Source: Chryseobacterium sp. 7 (GTDB taxonomy: Bacteria; Bacteroidota; Bacteroidia; Flavobacteriales; Weeksellaceae). Taken from it: 64,000 nucleotides of DNA. The position numbers and the translations under genes are program-made. The stretch covers positions 1,054,001-1,118,000 of the forward strand of contig NZ_RCCA01000001.1 of NCBI RefSeq assembly GCF_003663845.1, given 5' to 3'. The notes under the pieces are model-generated. The model made no database searches. It worked only from the letters and a program-made list of their open reading frames with translations, and was not told the origin of the DNA. Numbering within the stretch: position 1 is the stretch's first letter; each line of letters begins with the position of its first letter. Positions 44,163-52,002 of this stretch are shown here, piece by piece.

Positions 44163-44181
44163 AAAAACAACTTTGGTAATG

Positions 44182-44214
44182 AATGCCTTCCATGATTGGG
44201 AGGCATTTTTTTTG
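44182..44214 (+). terminator. Terminator after trxA
   Basis: AATGCCTTCC/GGGAGGCATT hairpin with one G-T pair and a 6-base loop, followed by T8. Confidence 0.8.
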
Positions 44215-44221
44215 AAAATAA

Positions 44222-44252
44222 TTTGCAGGTAAGGAAAAAAGGTGTAATTTTG
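44222..44252 (+). promoter_or_regulatory. Promoter of the tRNA-Asp array (TTTG-19 bp-TAATTTTG)
   Basis: TTTG at 44222-44225 and TAATTTTG at 44245-44252, spaced 19 bases, are a near-ideal Bacteroidota promoter. The first tRNA starts 36 bases after the -7 box. Confidence 0.75.
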
Positions 44253-44288
44253 CAACCACGAAAAAGAAACGAAGTTCTTTAATAATTT

Positions 44289-44362
44289 GATCCGGTAGTT
44301 CAGTTGGTTAGAATGCCGCCCTGTCACGGCGGAGGTCGCGGGTTCGAGTCCCGTCCGGATCG
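44289..44362 (+). tRNA. tRNA-Asp(GTC), copy 1
   Basis: A 74-base cloverleaf: acceptor GATCCGG/CCGGATC with discriminator G. Anticodon arm is CCGCC-CTGTCAC-GGCGG with anticodon GTC; T-arm GCGGG-TTCGAGT-CCCGT. CCA is not encoded. It differs from the other four copies by one D-loop base (T at 44304 instead of C). Confidence 0.97.
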
Positions 44363-44394
44363 CAGAAGTTTTCTCAATTTCTTTTAAAAAAATT

Positions 44395-44468
44395 GATCCG
44401 GTAGTTCAGCTGGTTAGAATGCCGCCCTGTCACGGCGGAGGTCGCGGGTTCGAGTCCCGTCCGGATCG
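44395..44468 (+). tRNA. tRNA-Asp(GTC), copy 2
   Basis: Same 74-base structure with anticodon GTC and no encoded CCA; starts 106 bases after copy 1. Identical to copies 3-5. Confidence 0.97.
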
Positions 44469-44500
44469 CAGAAGTTTTCTCAATTTCTTTTAAAAAAATT

Positions 44501-44574
44501 GATCCGGTAGTTCAGCTGGTTAGAATGCCGCCCTGTCACGGCGGAGGTCGCGGGTTCGAGTCCCGTCCGGATCG
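44501..44574 (+). tRNA. tRNA-Asp(GTC), copy 3
   Basis: Same 74-base structure, anticodon GTC; starts 106 bases after copy 2, with the same 32-base spacer between them. Confidence 0.97.
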
Positions 44575-44605
44575 CAGAAGTTTTCTCAATTTCTTTAAAA
44601 AAATT

Positions 44606-44679
44606 GATCCGGTAGTTCAGCTGGTTAGAATGCCGCCCTGTCACGGCGGAGGTCGCGGGTTCGAGTCCCGTCCGGATCG
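44606..44679 (+). tRNA. tRNA-Asp(GTC), copy 4
   Basis: Same 74-base structure, anticodon GTC; starts 105 bases after copy 3, the spacer having lost one T in a homopolymer. Confidence 0.97.
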
Positions 44680-44710
44680 CAGAAGTTTTCTCAATTTCTT
44701 TAAAAAAATT

Positions 44711-44784
44711 GATCCGGTAGTTCAGCTGGTTAGAATGCCGCCCTGTCACGGCGGAGGTCGCGGGTTCGAGTCCCGTCCGGATCG
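44711..44784 (+). tRNA. tRNA-Asp(GTC), copy 5
   Basis: Same 74-base structure, anticodon GTC; last copy of the array, followed 5 bases later by a strong terminator. Confidence 0.97.
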
Positions 44785-44789
44785 CAAAA

Positions 44790-44820
44790 AGTCTTCTAGA
44801 AATAGAAGACTTTTTTTTTT
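44790..44820 (+). terminator. Terminator of tRNA-Asp array
   Basis: Perfect 9-bp stem AGTCTTCTA/TAGAAGACT with a GAAA tetraloop, followed by about ten T. Confidence 0.9.
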
Positions 44821-44879
44821 ATAACCTTTGTAAGAGTTTGGATGCTAAATAAGGAGGGTGGAACATTTAAGTCTGTTCT

Positions 44880-45066
44880 ATTTTAATTTAACGCAAAGTT
44901 ATATTCATTTATCTTATTGTTAAGGAAGCTAAGTAATCGACAATGTCGCTGATGAAGCTGAGTGAAAATTTGTAAGCTTAGAAAGAATCAACAAAGTTGA
45001 TTCCTGTCTTTGCTCTCTTAAAAATGAACGATCAGATACTAAATCTTTGTGTTAAATTTAAATTAA
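44880..45066. mobile_element. MITE-like element with imperfect terminal inverted repeats
   Basis: A 187-base non-coding block after the tRNA array. The left end reads TTTTAATTTAACGCAAAG and the right end CTTTGTGTTAAATTTAAATTAAAA, which are imperfect inverted repeats. Inside are two perfect small hairpins, CGAC-AAT-GTCG at 44938-44948 and GAATCAAC-AAA-GTTGATTC at 44985-45003. There are also three AAGCTnAG words. No reading frame of note. It resembles a small non-autonomous or REP-type element; target-site duplication was not identified. Confidence 0.45.
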
Positions 45067-45128
45067 AAATGTTTTACTCCTCAGATTTGGAGTCCTTGCC
45101 ATGAAATAGTTAACATTAAGACACAAAA

Positions 45129-45154
45129 AAAGACTTTCAGAAATGTAAGTCTTT
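45129..45154. terminator. Terminator-like hairpin downstream of the MITE-like block
   Basis: AAAGACTT/AAGTCTTT with a 10-base loop and A/T runs on both sides. It could stop readthrough from either direction between the tRNA array and the transposase relic. Confidence 0.55.
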
Positions 45155-45257
45155 TTGCTCTTCCTACTGACATAGATTAGAATTGTTTCGTATAGTTAAT
45201 TATTGAATTAGCCTAATTTTAAATTCCTTGCAGTGCTCGAAACATTTGAGTTGAAGA

Positions 45258-45693
45258 ATGTTTTAGATTCGAAAATACAAAGAGTATCACACAGATATTA
45301 AAACCTGTTATGCTTTAGGAATTTACAAAGAAATTCCCGGTTCAATATCTCCTTATTGGAAATATGAAAACCCTGAAAAGTTTATCGGTTCTGGATTTTC
45401 TAAAAATATTCAGAATGATCTGGAGGATACTCTTGATTCCCGTTTATACTTTAGCCGAAAAGCATTCATTTTTCTATCCTCAAGAAATAGATGAATATGG
45501 TAAGCACAAAGCGTTGTGCATCTGTTTCATGTGGGGGAAGGCTTTTCGTAATGGAGTAATTTCTATGGCGGAAATCTAACCGGAGTGATAACGAAGTCAA
45601 TCGACTTGGTACAAAGATGCTGGAAAATGGAATTCCTAAGCCAGAAAGCCTATGAAGAAACCAGGAAAGAAAGGTTTCATCCTAATGAAACTT
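45258..45693 (+). pseudogene. Degenerate N-terminal transposase relic
   Basis: Pieces of one protein are spread over different frames. From ATG 45258 (TTT then an in-frame TAG) the frame reads IRKYKEYHTDIKTCYALGI, then PYWKYENPEKFIGSGFSKN and DSRLYFSRKAFIFLSS, stopping near 45490. Another frame continues ALCICFMWGKAFRNGVISMAE to 45579, and then STWYKDAGK followed by a Lys/Arg/Glu-rich piece to 45693. The order (basic N-terminal HTH region, W-x-W-G-x-x-x-x-G-x-I-S-M, S-W-Y) recalls Bacteroidota DDE transposases of the IS3-like kind from memory. The catalytic DDE domain is missing. Internal deletion and several frameshifts mean it is dead. Confidence in the exact family is low. Confidence 0.5.
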
Positions 45694-45743
45694 AACTGTG
45701 TCTCGAAACTCAATCTTTTTGAGTGATTAGTAGAGGAAGCCAT

Positions 45744-45770
45744 AAAAAAACCACGCCCAAGAGCGTGGTT
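45744..45770 (-). terminator. Terminator of the T9SS giant gene
   Basis: Perfect stem AACCACGC/GCGTGGTT with a 6-base loop; on the minus strand it is followed by T7. Confidence 0.85.
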
Positions 45771-45841
45771 AAAATTTCAAACTTCATCCAAATCTTGGAT
45801 AAAAGTATGAAAAATATTAGTTGTCCAAATATATCGTCATT

Positions 45842-48800
45842 TTATTTTTTGATTATTTTAACAACAGAATCAGAATCATTAATTCTTATTAAATATGCTC
45901 CTGAAAGTAAAGAAGAAACATCAGTCTTCTTATTTTCAAATTTTCCAGTTTTTACTAGTTGCCCGGACATATTATAAATTTGATAATAATAGTCTTTAGT
46001 ATCTTTTGCATCAATATATAATATCGTACTTACAGGATTTGGATACACTACAAGTTTATCAGATTCTACTTTCTGCTCAACTTCTTTTTCAGCAAAAGTA
46101 TTAACGGCCCGTTTTCCTGAATTATTTGTTACAGACAGACCCAGGTATCTAGGTTCATCTTTTGCACAACGGCAAGACATAGCAGCTTGAGGATAAACTC
46201 CAGTGCCAGAAGCTACACTTCCTATATAACTAACCGAAGGTGATTGAATTCTAAGAGCAATTGCCCAGCCTGAATTTAGGTCTCCTAATGATGCTGTCCA
46301 TAGCCCGGTAGAATTAGCAAATGTTGGCATTGTATTCGTAGGTGTCCCAATTGATTTTGGTATCCATCCGCTTCCACCAAAAAGTCCTCTAATTCCACTT
46401 GTAGGAATATTTCCAATATTATACTTAGACCCATTGAAGTTAAATACCCATCCCCAATAGGTATTAAATCTTGAATATGTAACAGATGGATCGTAACCAT
46501 AATAGGCAACATTGGCGGAGTTAGCAAGCATATAGCCAGGGTATTTAATCTCACCAACTGCGTTATTACTAGCTCCTTTTAATTGTGCTATAACACCCTG
46601 CCCAATTCCGTATGTTGATAGGTTTGCGGCATTAGCACGTCCCTTATTATAAAACCATGGCGATGAACCTTGATTATATCCAAATAAACCAGCCATAGTA
46701 GTGTCAGGGATTCTATAACCATTAGGACAAGGGTCAAATGGTGATTTTTCGGTATTATGTCCCCATCTTTCTGGCATCATTTCTTTTTCATCAGAAATCC
46801 AATCTTTTACCTGGGCATTAGCCACATTTCTATTCTGTTTTGCAAATCTAGCATCTGCAGAATTATATACAATTTCTTCAAAACCAACCTCAGTAGGTGT
46901 TGTAAGTGAAGGATTATTATCTAAAGATGTATTATGAAATAGAAAGTAAAAAGGATTTTCTGTAGAATACTTTAGAATCTTTCTTATTTTCTCACTTGGA
47001 GTATCAGTTGGCGAAACACCAGCTTCCTGCTTATAGGTGCTATACTCTCTGGAATAACCATTTGCTGTTTTATCTCTAAAGTTTGCATCTGAGATTCCTG
47101 CTGAATAACTTGTTAAATTTATAGTACCATCAGTATTCGCGGCTGCTATCTGCCTAAACACCTGATAAGATGGGTCATTGTAAATAACATTTGGAGCAGA
47201 AGTACAGGTAGCACATCTGTTTAGAGTACCACCGTTAAAATAGAATGTTGGCAAAGGATCTTTTCTGCCCCACTGGTAATGCAGTCCACTTGCAAAGTGA
47301 GTTTTGATATTAGATTCTGTTCTATCAGGAGTATTAATATCTATCGGAAGATCTTCTAAAGCCCCTAAATCTCTATCCATAAAAACAGTTTCCATAGGTG
47401 CCACTCCGCTTTTTGTAGGATTAATAATATGTCCGCTTGTATTTGGAGTTACCATTCCGTTATCCGCTGCTAAGCTTGAATTTTCTTCTGTCACATATTT
47501 TGGTAAGTCATTAACAGTAGATCTAGGTGCCCAGATATGCCAGCTCCAAACCACAGGATCCTGCATCTTAGAGTTAAGCCACTGTCCAGAATTTCCCCTA
47601 TGAAAAGCAACCACTGCGTTACCTATAACATTGGGTTTTAAAGTAATCCTAAGCTCACTATTTTCGTCAATATTATCAGGATTAGGATATATTTCCATTT
47701 TACTGATTAAATTTTTATCAGTTGTCCATACAATACTTGGCGTATTTTTAGTTCCTTCTCTGAAAGTTCTATTGCTCCCTCCATTAAGGTACAGCATATC
47801 CATTGCAATTGCTTTTTTGAGCTTTATTGTTACAATTCTGTCATCAGGATTAGCTGTATTAGTATAGGCTATAAAACTGTTCGGTTCTTTTGCCCATTCT
47901 TTCAATGTTGCTACATCTGCAACTACATTATCTCCTTCAAGATAACGATTGGCAAACTCTTGATTAATATCAATAAACTGTTTATTAGGATCTGCTATAC
48001 ATCTACACGTACTAGCTCCTTTAGTCATTGAAGTCTGGTTAACTGCAAATAACATCTTGCCAGTGTAATCATTTAAAAAGTCACTTACAATTCCTACTCC
48101 TCTTATTCCATTCCAAGGAGAATAGGTTGCTGTTGGTAAGTTTCCTGTTGATCTCCAGTTAATATAACCCATTCTGTTAAAACTAGAAACATAATCTACT
48201 TTTTCATTAGGTCCTAAAAACACGTACGCTCCTGTAATTGGGAAATATCCAATATTTCTATTATAGTTTGGATCAGATTGATTTTTTTGATTCGTAAAAT
48301 CAAACCCGATTTGAGGATATACTTTTACGCTACTTAAAACAGGATTAACTGTAGTGTATTTGAATTTAGAATTATCATTTAAATCATCGTCTGCGCCGCT
48401 ATTTAATCTTCCCCAAGGGCTCATATTGTTTCCAAAACTGCTTCCCAAACTACCTGCATAATGAGATGGGATTCTCCAGCCGTTAGGGCAGGGATCATAA
48501 GGCGATTTCAGCTCGTATGATTTGCTGTCTGCCTCTATTAAGTAATCTTCTGGAGTTGCATTTAAACCACGATCATAAGCTTTTCGCCCATTAGAATATA
48601 ACCCTTTTCTATTATCTGACCAAAGATCCCAAGAAACTCTATCATGTTCACTAGTTCCTAAAAACTTATATTGTACATCCGAAAACCAAGTTCCATAATC
48701 GGTATTATCATAACCATTCCATCCGGCATAAGTAATTATTTTCAACGGATTATTTACAGAATATTTTAGGTTGTTCACTATATTCTCGTGTCCACTTATA

Positions 48801-50872
48801 TTATTCCTTAAAATCCAACCTGTTTTTGGGGTAGCTTGATAGGATAATTCTCCAAAATCAGCCGCATTATACTTGCCGGCTTTTCCATTAATAAAATAAG
48901 TAGAACCATCTTTGTGAGCTAATGGCGGAATAGGGTCTTTTCTTCCCCATTGGTACATAAGTCCTACTGATTTATTGGAATCGTTTCCTAAAAACTCAGT
49001 ATTTGTAGCTCCTAAATTTCTGTTCATCCATTTCCACTCTTCATTTGGGATTGGAGTATTATCTACTCTTGTTTCAAAACCTTGTCTGAAAGTAGCGCCA
49101 TTAGCAGTAGGATCATCTGTAACCCAAACGTGCCAGCTCCACTTCACTTCATAATCATTGATTGTAGGATTAAATGTATTTAAAGAAACCACTGCATTAC
49201 CTTTTCCTTTAGTAATATCAATAGGAACTTCTATTTCCGCATTTTCTCCTGTACCTCTAATCGCTAATTCATAATCGGTTCCAGACATTACCAAACCTGC
49301 TTTATCTTCCCAATACAAGTAAGCTTTAACATCAGTACTGTTTATAGGATTATTAAAAGAAAAATCAGCATTAGAATTATCTTTCCACATTGCATATGCT
49401 TTTTTTACTGGTATTCGCAATCCTTTCTTACTTTTATCTTTTTCTATGTCAAAAATATAAGTATTGGGTGCTTTTGTCCAGTCTTGTATAGCATTATCAG
49501 GTAGTGCTCCGGCATTAATCGCAACGCATCCGCTTGAACAGTCTGTAGAATCATATGCTGTTGAATTTCCAAAAACTCCTACATACTTGATGAATTTTTT
49601 AATTTCCGTTTCAATTTCAGAAAGAGGTCTCATTGGCCCATTCCAGTTAGCTATTACTTTTCTGTTTCTAATGGCTCCTATACCATATAAAGAAGCTTTA
49701 GGAGTATTGCTCAGAAAGAAATTTTCAGATCCGGGACCTCTTTGTTTGTCATATAATGGAGGGTAGCCGAAATCATTCACAGTATTATAATTGCTTAATG
49801 CATTGACGGTGATGTACTGCCCGGTAGATTTATATACCCTGAAACCTGTTATTTTGCTTACAACAATAACTACGGGTTCCTGATCCGAAATAATGTCGGT
49901 CAGTTTCTCGTTGATGTAATTGTAAAGGTTATAATACCTGTTCACTAAAGCGTTAGGGTTTGTAAAATCCAAATATCCTCTACCCCAGGGTTCTCCACCC
50001 TCCTCAGGAGGTAAAAACCAGTTACTGAAGTTAATAAAGAAGCCCGAACTTGAAAACTTACCGGCAAATACATAAACAGGATCATGATAAGAAAACTCAA
50101 AAGGACTTGTGTCACTGCCTTGGTAGATGTATTTCTGTGAGCTGGCAATCGTACTGATATTATTAGGATTATCAATATTAATCACAGGTGCATTTGGATT
50201 GCTGCTATCCAGAGTACCACTGGCGTTAACGGATAATACAATATCATCCAGTTTCTTAGTCAGATGCTGTGATTTTACCCTGTCTTTCACTCCGGAAACA
50301 CTTCCGTTAGGATTAAATAATACTGTACCACTTTTTTTCGGAGTGAAAAGTATCGTATATTCATTTTCATCCAGTTCACACGTGGCTGCAGTATAATCTC
50401 CTAATTTGTAATGGCTTACCGCTTTATTCCACGTAATTCCGGAGAAGTTATCTGTTTCTGAGCTTAGCACAACTTTTAAATTATATGTGCCGCTGCTTGC
50501 AGAAGCTGGTAATTCAAAGGTAGCATTAAGGTTTTCATTATACAGATTGCTGGCATATAATGTTTTGCACCACGCAGTAACCCATTCTCCCAGGGCATTC
50601 TGATATTTAACGGAAATCAGAACATCGCTGGTGGTAACAGGTTTGTTGAGCTGTCCGCTCATCACAACCGCTCCTTTTTCATTGAGGTTTTGTGAAATAG
50701 ACATCACGGGACCCAAATCATAAGTGAGGACGGTTACTGGAAGACGACTTTCCAATATAAACCGATCATTAAAAAAGCGCCGGTCCGTATCGCCTCGTGA
50801 CGAAGCATAAACGGATGCAACTGAGCAGAATACAGCCCAGACTGATAGCATTGATTTTTTTCTCATACGCAT
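45842..50872 (-). CDS. Large secreted protein with two FISUMP-like modules and T9SS sorting domain
   Basis: A 1676-residue exported protein. Signal peptide near residues 1-23 (KSMLSVWAVFCSVASVYA). Two similar modules follow. Module 1 has DLWRNLG-type WKWMNRNLGATN near 620, MYQWGRKDPIPP near 640, SPYDPCPNGWRIPSH near 792 and STCRCIADPN near 957. Module 2 repeats FMDRDLGA, HYQWGRKDPLPTF near 1200, SPFDPCPNGYRIPD near 1382 and MSCRCAKDEPR near 1567. This RNLGA/YQWGRKD/DPCPNGWR series is the FISUMP (Fibrobacter major paralogous domain) pattern. The tail from KLVVYPNPVSTILYIDA near 1605 to KIIKK is a type A T9SS sorting domain, so it is sent through the type IX system to the surface. Single-gene transcript. 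Function unknown; adhesin or surface-layer role possible. Confidence 0.85.
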   Translation of the reverse strand: MRMRKKSMLSVWAVFCSVASVYASSRGDTDRRFFNDRFILESRLPVTVLTYDLGPVMSISQNLNEKGAVVMSGQLNKPVTTSDVLISVKYQNALGEWVTAWCKTLYASNLYNENLNATFELPASASSGTYNLKVVLSSETDNFSGITWNKAVSHYKLGDYTAATCELDENEYTILFTPKKSGTVLFNPNGSVSGVKDRVKSQHLTKKLDDIVLSVNASGTLDSSNPNAPVINIDNPNNISTIASSQKYIYQGSDTSPFEFSYHDPVYVFAGKFSSSGFFINFSNWFLPPEEGGEPWGRGYLDFTNPNALVNRYYNLYNYINEKLTDIISDQEPVVIVVSKITGFRVYKSTGQYITVNALSNYNTVNDFGYPPLYDKQRGPGSENFFLSNTPKASLYGIGAIRNRKVIANWNGPMRPLSEIETEIKKFIKYVGVFGNSTAYDSTDCSSGCVAINAGALPDNAIQDWTKAPNTYIFDIEKDKSKKGLRIPVKKAYAMWKDNSNADFSFNNPINSTDVKAYLYWEDKAGLVMSGTDYELAIRGTGENAEIEVPIDITKGKGNAVVSLNTFNPTINDYEVKWSWHVWVTDDPTANGATFRQGFETRVDNTPIPNEEWKWMNRNLGATNTEFLGNDSNKSVGLMYQWGRKDPIPPLAHKDGSTYFINGKAGKYNAADFGELSYQATPKTGWILRNNISGHENIVNNLKYSVNNPLKIITYAGWNGYDNTDYGTWFSDVQYKFLGTSEHDRVSWDLWSDNRKGLYSNGRKAYDRGLNATPEDYLIEADSKSYELKSPYDPCPNGWRIPSHYAGSLGSSFGNNMSPWGRLNSGADDDLNDNSKFKYTTVNPVLSSVKVYPQIGFDFTNQKNQSDPNYNRNIGYFPITGAYVFLGPNEKVDYVSSFNRMGYINWRSTGNLPTATYSPWNGIRGVGIVSDFLNDYTGKMLFAVNQTSMTKGASTCRCIADPNKQFIDINQEFANRYLEGDNVVADVATLKEWAKEPNSFIAYTNTANPDDRIVTIKLKKAIAMDMLYLNGGSNRTFREGTKNTPSIVWTTDKNLISKMEIYPNPDNIDENSELRITLKPNVIGNAVVAFHRGNSGQWLNSKMQDPVVWSWHIWAPRSTVNDLPKYVTEENSSLAADNGMVTPNTSGHIINPTKSGVAPMETVFMDRDLGALEDLPIDINTPDRTESNIKTHFASGLHYQWGRKDPLPTFYFNGGTLNRCATCTSAPNVIYNDPSYQVFRQIAAANTDGTINLTSYSAGISDANFRDKTANGYSREYSTYKQEAGVSPTDTPSEKIRKILKYSTENPFYFLFHNTSLDNNPSLTTPTEVGFEEIVYNSADARFAKQNRNVANAQVKDWISDEKEMMPERWGHNTEKSPFDPCPNGYRIPDTTMAGLFGYNQGSSPWFYNKGRANAANLSTYGIGQGVIAQLKGASNNAVGEIKYPGYMLANSANVAYYGYDPSVTYSRFNTYWGWVFNFNGSKYNIGNIPTSGIRGLFGGSGWIPKSIGTPTNTMPTFANSTGLWTASLGDLNSGWAIALRIQSPSVSYIGSVASGTGVYPQAAMSCRCAKDEPRYLGLSVTNNSGKRAVNTFAEKEVEQKVESDKLVVYPNPVSTILYIDAKDTKDYYYQIYNMSGQLVKTGKFENKKTDVSSLLSGAYLIRINDSDSVVKIIKK

Positions 50873-50896
50873 GTTTTTTTAGGTTATTAGATTCTG

Positions 50897-50917
50897 TTTG
50901 AATAACTTTTATTCAAA
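50897..50917. promoter_or_regulatory. 9-bp inverted repeat near the giant-gene start
   Basis: TTTGAATAA and TTATTCAAA separated by CTT, about 25 bases upstream of the ATG at 50872. It may be a leader hairpin or an operator. Confidence 0.35.
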
Positions 50918-51261
50918 TTTTATAGCTTATCATCAATAGTATAGGAAAGAATAGAATACAGTAAAGCAGATGTACTTTTGGTAAAGTAACCGCTACACAA
51001 GAATCCGATATTATCATTTGGGGCAGATTTTTGAAAACCGACTGTTCCTTACAATCTTTATTTTTCTATTACTAACCATGGTAAATAATCCGAATTGTGC
51101 TTGTATTAAAGCCTTCCAATATAATTATTGCAGGTTTTCGGGCTCGTGTTGTGTTGTGAGTAAAAGTAGGCTGGTAGAATAATATATATTATAGCCTGAT
51201 CTAAAGATAAAAATCTCATTTTTCATATTTGTGTTTTAGGTTTTTAGTTTTTTTATTGAAA

Positions 51262-51280
51262 ATAATTGATAATCAATTAT
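51262..51280. promoter_or_regulatory. Perfect palindromic operator candidate
   Basis: ATAATTGAT-A-ATCAATTAT, perfect 9-bp arms with a single central base. It sits about 10 bases downstream of the minus-strand TAAGTTTG box, so it would cover the predicted transcription start of a long leader for the giant T9SS gene. Confidence 0.4.
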
Positions 51281-51289
51281 ACTTTTATG

Positions 51290-51297
51290 CAAACTTA
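51290..51297 (-). promoter_or_regulatory. -7 promoter box TAAGTTTG (minus)
   Basis: Minus strand TAAGTTTGC fits TAnnTTTGC and would give a leader of about 410 bases before the giant gene. Confidence 0.4.
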
Positions 51298-51434
51298 CAA
51301 TCAGAGCAAATTAATAAGAGATATCATAAAAACATACGTTTTTTAATGAAAAATTTCTACTTAGTTTTTTGTGCTTTTTATAATGTTTTTTGTTAAATGT
51401 GTGGATAGTACTGCATTAATTTATTAATAACCAC

Positions 51435-51442
51435 TATGTTTG
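51435..51442 (+). promoter_or_regulatory. -7 promoter box TATGTTTG for HxlR gene
   Basis: TATGTTTGC on the plus strand, 29 bases before the ATG at 51472. It abuts an opposite-strand TAACTTTG (51443-51450). Confidence 0.5.
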
Positions 51443-51450
51443 CAAAGTTA
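51443..51450 (-). promoter_or_regulatory. Opposing -7 promoter box TAACTTTG (minus)
   Basis: Minus strand TAACTTTGC, directly next to the HxlR -7 box on the plus strand; the two share the GCAAA core. It could drive a very long minus leader or be fortuitous. Confidence 0.35.
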
Positions 51451-51471
51451 CGATATTAAAAAAAACACACA

Positions 51472-51798
51472 ATGAGTCAAAAAAATCTGACTAATAGCAA
51501 TTCGGCTGAAGGGGCAGACATGTGCCCTGTACAGAAGCTTTTAAAAACACTTTCAGGTAAATTAAAATTAGAAGTTTTTATTCTTGCTTCCAAATCTACT
51601 TTACGTTTCAGCAGCCTGCTGCGCGACATAGAAGGGTCTAATAAACAAACATTAACAACAGCTCTGAGAGAATTGGAAGACCTGGATTTACTCGAAAGAA
51701 CCGTTATAACTCAAAAACCTTTACACATAGAATATAATCTTACTGAAAAGGGAAAGTCTCTGATTCCTATTTTACAGCAATTGGAAGGGTTGGTATAG
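51472..51798 (+). CDS. HxlR family winged-helix transcription regulator
   Basis: A 108-residue MarR-like regulator of the HxlR type. It carries the usual near-N-terminal Cys in MCPVQKLLKTLSGKLKLEVFILA (Cys at about residue 18), often redox-sensing in this family. The recognition region is RFSSLLRDIEGSNKQTLTTALRELEDLDLLER, and the wing is YNLTEKGKSLIPIL. It has its own -7 box overlapping an opposite one, so it may control itself and the divergent giant gene. No neighbouring oxidoreductase is present. Confidence 0.88.
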   Translation: MSQKNLTNSNSAEGADMCPVQKLLKTLSGKLKLEVFILASKSTLRFSSLLRDIEGSNKQTLTTALRELEDLDLLERTVITQKPLHIEYNLTEKGKSLIPILQQLEGLV

Positions 51799-51881
51799 GA
51801 ATATATTGATGAGTTTAGAAGAGTGAATTATGAATTATGGGTTTTCGAGATCCTGTTTTTTGGGATATGGATTTAAATATT

Positions 51882-51950
51882 TAATAGGGGCGGGCTTTAG
51901 CCTGGTTTCCGTTTAATAAAACGTTTTTCATCCGGCTTTAGTCAAAACTT
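51882..51950 (+). repeat. Dispersed GCGGGCTTTAGCC motif, copies 2 and 2b
   Basis: TAATAGGGGCGGGCTTTAGCC at 51882-51902 repeats the core seen at 23775. After a 30-base gap, CCGGCTTTAGTCAAAACTT (51932-51950) adds a degenerate copy with the same AAAACTT end as copy 1. Confidence 0.5.
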
Positions 51951-51967
51951 CGAGGATGGCTAGCCAT

Positions 51968-51997
51968 AAAAAAGCCGGTTCTGAACAGAACCGGCTT
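51968..51997 (-). terminator. Terminator after phospholipase C gene
   Basis: Perfect 12-bp stem AAGCCGGTTCTG/CAGAACCGGCTT with a 2-base loop, followed on the minus strand by T6. Confidence 0.85.
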
Positions 51998-52002
51998 GAT
52001 AG

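Larger units (their letters stand above)
44289..44784 (+). repeat. Tandem array of five tRNA-Asp units (period 105/106 bp)
   Basis: Units repeat at 106, 106, 105 and 105 bases, and the spacers are as conserved as the tRNAs, all beginning CAGAAGTTTTCTCAATTTC. Such identity across non-functional spacer points to recent unit duplication or gene conversion. Open frames across the array on both strands (about 90-100 codons) are repeats of the tRNA and are not genes. Confidence 0.9.
50873..51471. other. 600-bp AT-rich divergent regulatory region
   Basis: No gene-like frame is present. It holds a 9-bp inverted repeat TTTGAATAA/TTATTCAAA (50897-50917) just upstream of the giant gene. A perfect palindrome ATAATTGAT-A-ATCAATTAT lies at 51262-51280, next to a minus-strand -7 box (51290-51297). 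Back-to-back -7 boxes at 51435-51450 complete it. The rest is AT-rich without recognised elements. Confidence 0.6.

Noticed and set aside
44289..44784. Regular repeat-spacer pattern that could be mistaken for a CRISPR array
   Set aside because: The 74-base repeat is a full tRNA-Asp and the spacers are nearly identical, not unique; no cas genes are nearby.
44480..44824. Open frames of about 90-100 codons across the tRNA-Asp array on both strands
   Set aside because: They are the repeated tRNA sequence read as protein (identical repeated units); not genes.
45364..45579. 71-codon frame as a functional gene
   Set aside because: It is one frame of the degraded transposase; the protein continues in other frames on both sides.
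45723..45977. 84-codon plus-strand frame over the end of the giant gene
   Set aside because: It crosses the terminator hairpin and the antisense of the T9SS domain; a shadow frame.
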